Shown: positions 60,023 to 64,000 of the stretch, piece after piece | Layout: each line of letters opens with the position of its first letter | Position numbering within the stretch: position 1 is the stretch's first letter | Source of the DNA: an uncultured Eudoraea sp. | GTDB taxonomy: Bacteria; Bacteroidota; Bacteroidia; Flavobacteriales; Flavobacteriaceae | Reading direction: 5' to 3' | DNA length: 64,000 nt | Assembly (NCBI RefSeq): GCF_947490415.1 | Contig: NZ_CANLGX010000002.1 | Span: 372,001 to 436,000 of the forward strand | Program-made: the position numbers and the translations under genes | The notes under the pieces: generated by a model | Database searches by the model: none | Seen by the model: the letters and a program-made list of their open reading frames with translations, nothing else | What the model was told of the DNA's origin: nothing

Positions 60023-61057
60023 TTACAAAGTTTTCTGACTTATTATTCCTTTAGTGGCTTCCAAAACTAAATAGAATTGTATCCCAAATAGAAATGCTGC
60101 CAATATCAAATGCAGTGGTTGACTTGCAAACGGGAAATCGAAATAATACATTACAATCCCGGTAATTACTTCAATTAGTAGAAGACCTAGAACCCATTGG
60201 ATTTTTGAATATCCCAAGCTTTTTTGAGATATAGCATATGCTAGGTAGAGATTAATTAATACTACCAAAATTGAAAAAGAACGATGGATGTAAAATTGTA
60301 ATGAGGGATTAACGAGCCAAATATCTTTGGCGTTTTCTCCAAATAAATCTATTTGATGGTCTATGAACTGTCTTACTTGTGTGCCTAAAATAATTTGTAT
60401 TAGGGTAAGACCTAATGCGACCCATAAGATTAATGCTACCTTTTTATCATATTTCCTATTTTGGGAAATAGAATCTGTTTTATAAATGAGATAGACCAGT
60501 AAAGCTACAATGACAAGGGCCATAACCATATGCATTGTTATTTTAACAGGTTCAAGGACGGAATAAACAACCGTTGCCCCCAACCATGCCTGAAAGCCCA
60601 TTCCAAATACAATAAGCCAGGAAATCAAGGTAACTTTTTTATCCTTTCGCCAAAAAGAAGTTGATGCCAGGGCTAAAAAAAGTGTTGCAATTCCGGCCAG
60701 TGCTCCAAAAAGACGGTTTATAAATTCGACCCATGTATGAAAGGCATTAAAAACGGCATAGTCATGTCTTTGATATGGCTCCCAATTAACTTTATTGTAT
60801 TTACTCCCTGTTGTAAAATCTGCTTTGGCCACCCATAGGGACTCTTCCCGAATAATCACCTGTCCGTCATTATAAGTAAACTCTGGTTGCCATTGTAACT
60901 GAGAAATATCTGTGGGGGGTATATAATAACCAAAACACTTTGGCCAATCCGGACAACCCATTCCGCTCCCTGTCATACGAACGACAGCTCCTGCTATGAT
61001 TACCATATAAACCAGTACCAATGAAGTTTTGGCAATTTTTCTAAAATTCTTTTGCAT
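60023..61057 (-). CDS. ctaA: Heme A synthase (COX15/CtaA)
   Basis: Oxidises heme O to heme A for cytochrome c oxidase, in the inner membrane. 344 residues, eight predicted helices. Start pattern VLVYMVIIAGAVVRMTGSGMGCPDWPKCFG is the COX15 signature (MTGSGMGCPDWPKCFG). Four heme-ligand histidines are visible, in NAFHTWVEFINR, KITMHMVMAL, FYIHRSFSIL and QPLHLILA. A long periplasmic loop after helix 1 (about residues 48-105) is typical of the Bacteroidota/mitochondrial type. Heme O synthase (ctaB) and oxidase genes are not nearby. Confidence 0.94.
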   Translation of the reverse strand: MQKNFRKIAKTSLVLVYMVIIAGAVVRMTGSGMGCPDWPKCFGYYIPPTDISQLQWQPEFTYNDGQVIIREESLWVAKADFTTGSKYNKVNWEPYQRHDYAVFNAFHTWVEFINRLFGALAGIATLFLALASTSFWRKDKKVTLISWLIVFGMGFQAWLGATVVYSVLEPVKITMHMVMALVIVALLVYLIYKTDSISQNRKYDKKVALILWVALGLTLIQIILGTQVRQFIDHQIDLFGENAKDIWLVNPSLQFYIHRSFSILVVLINLYLAYAISQKSLGYSKIQWVLGLLLIEVITGIVMYYFDFPFASQPLHLILAAFLFGIQFYLVLEATKGIISQKTL

Positions 61058-61076
61058 AGGAGCTTAAAATTCGAAT

Positions 61077-61084
61077 CAAAATTA
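61077..61084 (-). promoter_or_regulatory. -7 box (TAATTTTG) of ctaA
   Basis: TAATTTTG on the minus strand, 19 nt before the ATG. A TTTG upstream is only 13 nt away, shorter than usual. Confidence 0.4.
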
Positions 61085-61213
61085 CTATTCTTTTATTCAA
61101 ATACTTGCATAATTCTTTTTATGAGAAATAATAAAGAGCAGTAATAAAACTAATTCGATTAAAACTAAAGTGCTTATCTGCGCTTCCATCAACTTTCCCA
61201 AAAATTTGCCCAG

Positions 61214-62638
61214 TTACTTTTCATGTAGCCCCAATTCTTTGCCCTTTTTGATCATAAATTTGTAAGCCGGCTCATATTCATTTAGAATCTCACCTTCAAG
61301 AATTGCCTCTTTAATTGAATCTTTGATGATGCCGATTTCTTTCGAGGGTTTGAGATTAAACGTTTTCATAATTTCTTCACCACTTATTGGGGGTTGAAAG
61401 TTTCTTAAATGATCACGTTCTTCTACTTCAAGGATTTTTTGTCTTACAACTTTAAAATTGTTCTTATACTTATTCTGTTTTTTAGGATTTTTTGTGGTAA
61501 TATCTGCTTCGCAAAGGGTCATAAGATCGTCTACATTCTCCCCCGCATCAAATACTAACCTTCTAACTGCTGCATCCGTTACATTATCCTGTGAAAGAAT
61601 TATAGGTCTTGAACTCATTCGTACCATTTTCTGAACAAATTTCATTTTTTCGTTTAATGGCATATGCAATCTCTTAAATAATTTATAGACCATTTTAGAA
61701 CCCACAAATTCATGTGCGTGAAAGGTCCAACCTATCTTATTATCATACCTTTTGGTCGGGGCCTTACCTATATCGTGTAATAATGCTGCCCACCGTAACC
61801 ATAAATTGTCGGTTGTCTTAGCAATATTATCAACAACTTCAAGAGTGTGCCAAAAATTGTCTTTATGGCGTTGCCCCTCAATTTCTTCAATACCTTCCAA
61901 AGCAGTTAATTCGGGCAGTAAAAATGGCAATAACTCGGTGCTATGTAAAAGTTTTAGACCTATAGATGGCTGATCACATGCCAGAATTTTGTTTAGTTCA
62001 TCAACAATTCGTTCTTGCGATATTATTTCTATTCGCTCCTTATTTTCTAAAATAGCTTGAAGCGATTTTAATTCGATGTTAAAACGCAGCTGAGTAGCAA
62101 AACGAATAGCTCTCATCATTCTCAACGGATCATCAGAATAGGTTATGGAAGGAGCTAATGGGGTTCGAATTAGTTTATTTTTCAGGTCTTTAACCCCGTC
62201 AAATGGATCCAGTAGTTGGCCGAAATCTGATTCATTAAGTGATATGGCCATGGTATTTATTGTAAAGTCGCGTCTTTTCTGGTCATCTAAAAGTGTTCCA
62301 TCCTCGACAACGGGCTTTCGGCTATCTCTTGTATAACTTTCTGTTCTGGCACCCACAAATTCTATTTCCCAGTTATGATGTTTAATCATGGCGGTCCCAA
62401 AATTTTTGAAGACTGAAACTTTGGGTTTGCCATCAAGTTTTGAAGCTACTATTTTGGCGAGTTTTATTCCACTACCAACGGCAACAACATCTATATCTTT
62501 AGATTTACCCCGTTCCAATAGAAGATCCCTAACATAGCCGCCTATAACATAACTGTTAATCGAAAGTTCCTTTGCAGCGGCTGCAATAATTTGGAAAATG
62601 GGGTCCTGTAAGCTTTTTTTATAATTTGTCAGCGTCAT
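61214..62638 (-). CDS. cca: CCA-adding tRNA nucleotidyltransferase with HD domain
   Basis: Adds or repairs the 3' CCA end of tRNAs without a template. 474 residues: N-terminal polymerase head with YVIGGYVRDLLLERGKSKDIDVVAVGSG (GG..RD..L and the DxD metal pair), RRDFTINTMAISL, the RFATQLRFNIE / neck region, an HD phosphohydrolase domain (LRWAALLHDIGKAPTKR, about 276-292) and a C-terminal helical tail. The class II CCA enzyme plus HD domain layout is usual in Bacteroidota; a poly(A) polymerase role cannot be excluded by sequence alone. 77 nt downstream of tsaC. Confidence 0.93.
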   Translation of the reverse strand: MTLTNYKKSLQDPIFQIIAAAAKELSINSYVIGGYVRDLLLERGKSKDIDVVAVGSGIKLAKIVASKLDGKPKVSVFKNFGTAMIKHHNWEIEFVGARTESYTRDSRKPVVEDGTLLDDQKRRDFTINTMAISLNESDFGQLLDPFDGVKDLKNKLIRTPLAPSITYSDDPLRMMRAIRFATQLRFNIELKSLQAILENKERIEIISQERIVDELNKILACDQPSIGLKLLHSTELLPFLLPELTALEGIEEIEGQRHKDNFWHTLEVVDNIAKTTDNLWLRWAALLHDIGKAPTKRYDNKIGWTFHAHEFVGSKMVYKLFKRLHMPLNEKMKFVQKMVRMSSRPIILSQDNVTDAAVRRLVFDAGENVDDLMTLCEADITTKNPKKQNKYKNNFKVVRQKILEVEERDHLRNFQPPISGEEIMKTFNLKPSKEIGIIKDSIKEAILEGEILNEYEPAYKFMIKKGKELGLHEK

Positions 62639-62714
62639 AATTTAGATCACTTCTGAATTGAGTTGCCAGGGTGGGTAGAAATCCGGAATAATAAAACTAG
62701 AATTTTTTATTGTT

Positions 62715-63278
62715 CTACTTGCGGATAATTTTCACAGTTCCATCATTACCCAATTTAATAATGGAAGAAGGTAAACTATTGGTTGTTTTAGACTCCAAAT
62801 TTACCACATAGTCCACACCTTTTAAAATCAAATCACTTATTTCTGAAAAATTTCCCGGAGTAGGTTCACCACCGATATTTGCAGATGTAGAAACAATGGG
62901 TTTTTTAAAATTTTGAATTAACCGTTGGCAGAACTGATCAGATGCTACCCGTATGGCAAGTGTGTTATCTTCGGCAATAAGATTCTGAGCCACACCTTTT
63001 GGGTTGTCGTAAATAATGGTAACCGGTCTTTCAGATAAATCCATGATATCATAAGCCGGTTCAGGAACTTTTTCTACATATTGTTCCAGCATTAACTGAT
63101 TAGATACCAGACAAATCATTGTCTTTTTATCGGACCTTCTTTTGAGTTGGTATATCTTATCTACTGCACTCTTATTTGTTGCATCACAGCCAATACCCCA
63201 TACCGTATCGGTCGGATAAAGTATAATTCCTCCCTTTTTTAAAATTTCTATTGCTGCCGCTATTTCTTCTTTGACCAT
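62715..63278 (-). CDS. tsaC: L-threonylcarbamoyladenylate synthase (TsaC/Sua5/YrdC)
   Basis: Makes threonylcarbamoyl-AMP from threonine, bicarbonate and ATP for the t6A37 modification of ANN-reading tRNAs. 187 residues, YrdC domain only (no Sua5 extension). Motifs: GGIILYPTDTVWGIGCDATN (15-34), KRRSDKKTMICLVSN (KRxxxKP-like element, here KKT) and PIVSTSANIGGEPTPGNFSEI. Cytoplasmic. It lies between the glycosyltransferase (50 nt upstream) and cca on the same strand, so two tRNA genes are adjacent. Confidence 0.93.
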   Translation of the reverse strand: MVKEEIAAAIEILKKGGIILYPTDTVWGIGCDATNKSAVDKIYQLKRRSDKKTMICLVSNQLMLEQYVEKVPEPAYDIMDLSERPVTIIYDNPKGVAQNLIAEDNTLAIRVASDQFCQRLIQNFKKPIVSTSANIGGEPTPGNFSEISDLILKGVDYVVNLESKTTNSLPSSIIKLGNDGTVKIIRK

Positions 63279-63328
63279 TATTGTTTAAAATAAGATAAGG
63301 TTGTATTACGACTTAGTTCAGGTCTAAC

Positions 63329-64000
63329 CTATGGCAAAATAGGCTGTTCTTGTTTTAACGATTTTCCAATGGGAAGTCCAATTAATATACCATAGAATAA
63401 TTTAAAATATTTTGGTTTTATAATAGAAACCAGACCATAACGCAAAATAAAAAATATTCTTAGAATTTGATAATGCAAATACCCGTAATTCTTTCTAATA
63501 ACATAAAACATGGACGTTTTAAGCTCAATTTTTGTTCGAATATTCCATGTGGTCTTTTGTACACTTATTCCTTGATAATGAAGATAAGATGCAGTGGGAA
63601 TAAAATATGTTTTTCTGTTTTTCTTTTTTAGCCTATAGCAGATATCACTCTCCTCAAAGTACAAGAAAATTGTTGTATCAAATCCCCCCACGGAATCAAA
63701 ATCCTTAGCCCTAAAGAACATAAAGCTACCATTTACATAATCAACTGTTAATGGCATTGTATACTCCTTTCGCCTATTAGGCTTCGTTCTTGGATAAACA
63801 ATTTCAAGCATTTTTTTACCAAAAATTTCCCTTCCAATAGAAGTGAAATGATCAAAACTTACCTCTTTTTTTTGGTGTTCATTAAAAATTTGAGGCCCGC
63901 ATACTGCTGCATCCTCCGTTTTTTCCATAAAATCAAAGCATATTTTTATTGGATCTTTTATAAGTAAAGTGTCGTTGTTTAAGAACAGGTAATAGTTTGC
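63329..64000 (-). CDS. Family 2 glycosyltransferase, 5'-truncated by window edge
   Basis: The visible 223 residues are the C-terminal part of a GT-A fold transferase of the rhamnosyltransferase (WbbL) type. The frame is open to the window edge; the first visible residues are ANYYLFLNNDTLLIKDP, with the NND nucleotide-sugar/metal motif, then VNGSFMFFRAKDFDSVGGFD (about 112-131) and LYFEESDICYRLKKKNRKTYF with the EEsDlc..R acceptor-site motif. The C-terminus has two hydrophobic segments. Likely role: cell-surface polysaccharide synthesis; donor and acceptor unknown. The start lies beyond 64000. Confidence 0.9.
   Translation of the reverse strand, partial: ANYYLFLNNDTLLIKDPIKICFDFMEKTEDAAVCGPQIFNEHQKKEVSFDHFTSIGREIFGKKMLEIVYPRTKPNRRKEYTMPLTVDYVNGSFMFFRAKDFDSVGGFDTTIFLYFEESDICYRLKKKNRKTYFIPTASYLHYQGISVQKTTWNIRTKIELKTSMFYVIRKNYGYLHYQILRIFFILRYGLVSIIKPKYFKLFYGILIGLPIGKSLKQEQPILP

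Noticed and set aside
1-64000. Defence island, prophage, integron or biosynthetic cluster
   Set aside because: Searched by eye on both strands; genes are core metabolism, chaperones, transport and repair. No integrase, restriction enzyme, toxin-antitoxin pair, reverse transcriptase or synthase was seen.

Overview
The window is a 64 kb chromosomal piece from a member of the Bacteroidota, almost certainly a flavobacterium. This rests on low GC content, type B type-IX-secretion (T9SS) sorting domains, a long NusB, a DUF3276/PUR protein, a one-zinc-centre DnaJ, a cyclophilin-FKBP fusion, and at least 17 upstream boxes matching the Bacteroidota -7 promoter element TAnnTTTG, several with a TTTG about 17-21 nt further upstream. 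I see no rRNA, tRNA, CRISPR array, insertion sequence or prophage. Most of it is core housekeeping sequence in short operons, cut at both ends (ammonium transporter on the left, glycosyltransferase on the right).

Layout. 1-2.1 kb: amt-glnK nitrogen module, crcB fluoride channel and two small membrane proteins, all on the minus strand. 2.1-6 kb: MazG-like NTP pyrophosphohydrolase, ilvE, DUF4920 lipoprotein, mnmD, SDR epimerase. 6-12.8 kb: grpE-dnaJ, then an ABC-2 exporter, an outer-membrane barrel and a sigma-54 activator without a DNA-binding domain. 12.8-20 kb: exported helical protein, PPK2, M28 peptidase, dual PPIase, 1-Cys peroxiredoxin, DinB-like protein, redoxin, GNAT. 20-30 kb: M14 peptidase, PUR protein, MsbA-like ABC exporter, nusB-DUF1573-yajC, Gfo/Idh oxidoreductase, YdeI-like protein, pepT. 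30-39 kb: large TonB-dependent receptor, pyrD, LysE-type exporter, HMG-CoA lyase, FecA-like receptor. 39-49 kb: guaB, thioredoxin, lysA, LON-domain protein, sucC, small exported protein, DUF1456, TerB-like, hsp20, uvrB. 49-57 kb: a tight five-gene minus-strand operon joining an ABC-2 transporter to three T9SS type B cargo proteins. 57-64 kb: divergent kinase-like orphan, nucleoid-associated protein, pRiA4b ORF-3 protein, heme A synthase, CCA-adding enzyme, tsaC, glycosyltransferase.

Most worth following up: (1) an identical dyad, ACCCTA-N13-TAGGGT, placed 16-17 nt upstream of the -7 box of both glnK-amt and sucC, where a -33 element would be expected, suggesting a shared unknown regulator linking nitrogen and the TCA cycle; (2) the unannotated protein at 57.2-58.3 kb, which carries a full set of kinase-like catalytic residues; (3) the ABC transporter-T9SS cargo operon; (4) paired operator-like repeats flanking the FecA promoter; (5) a 24-bp in-frame duplication in hsp20; (6) two candidate leaderless genes. 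No single locus clearly amounts to a wholly new defence or mobile system.
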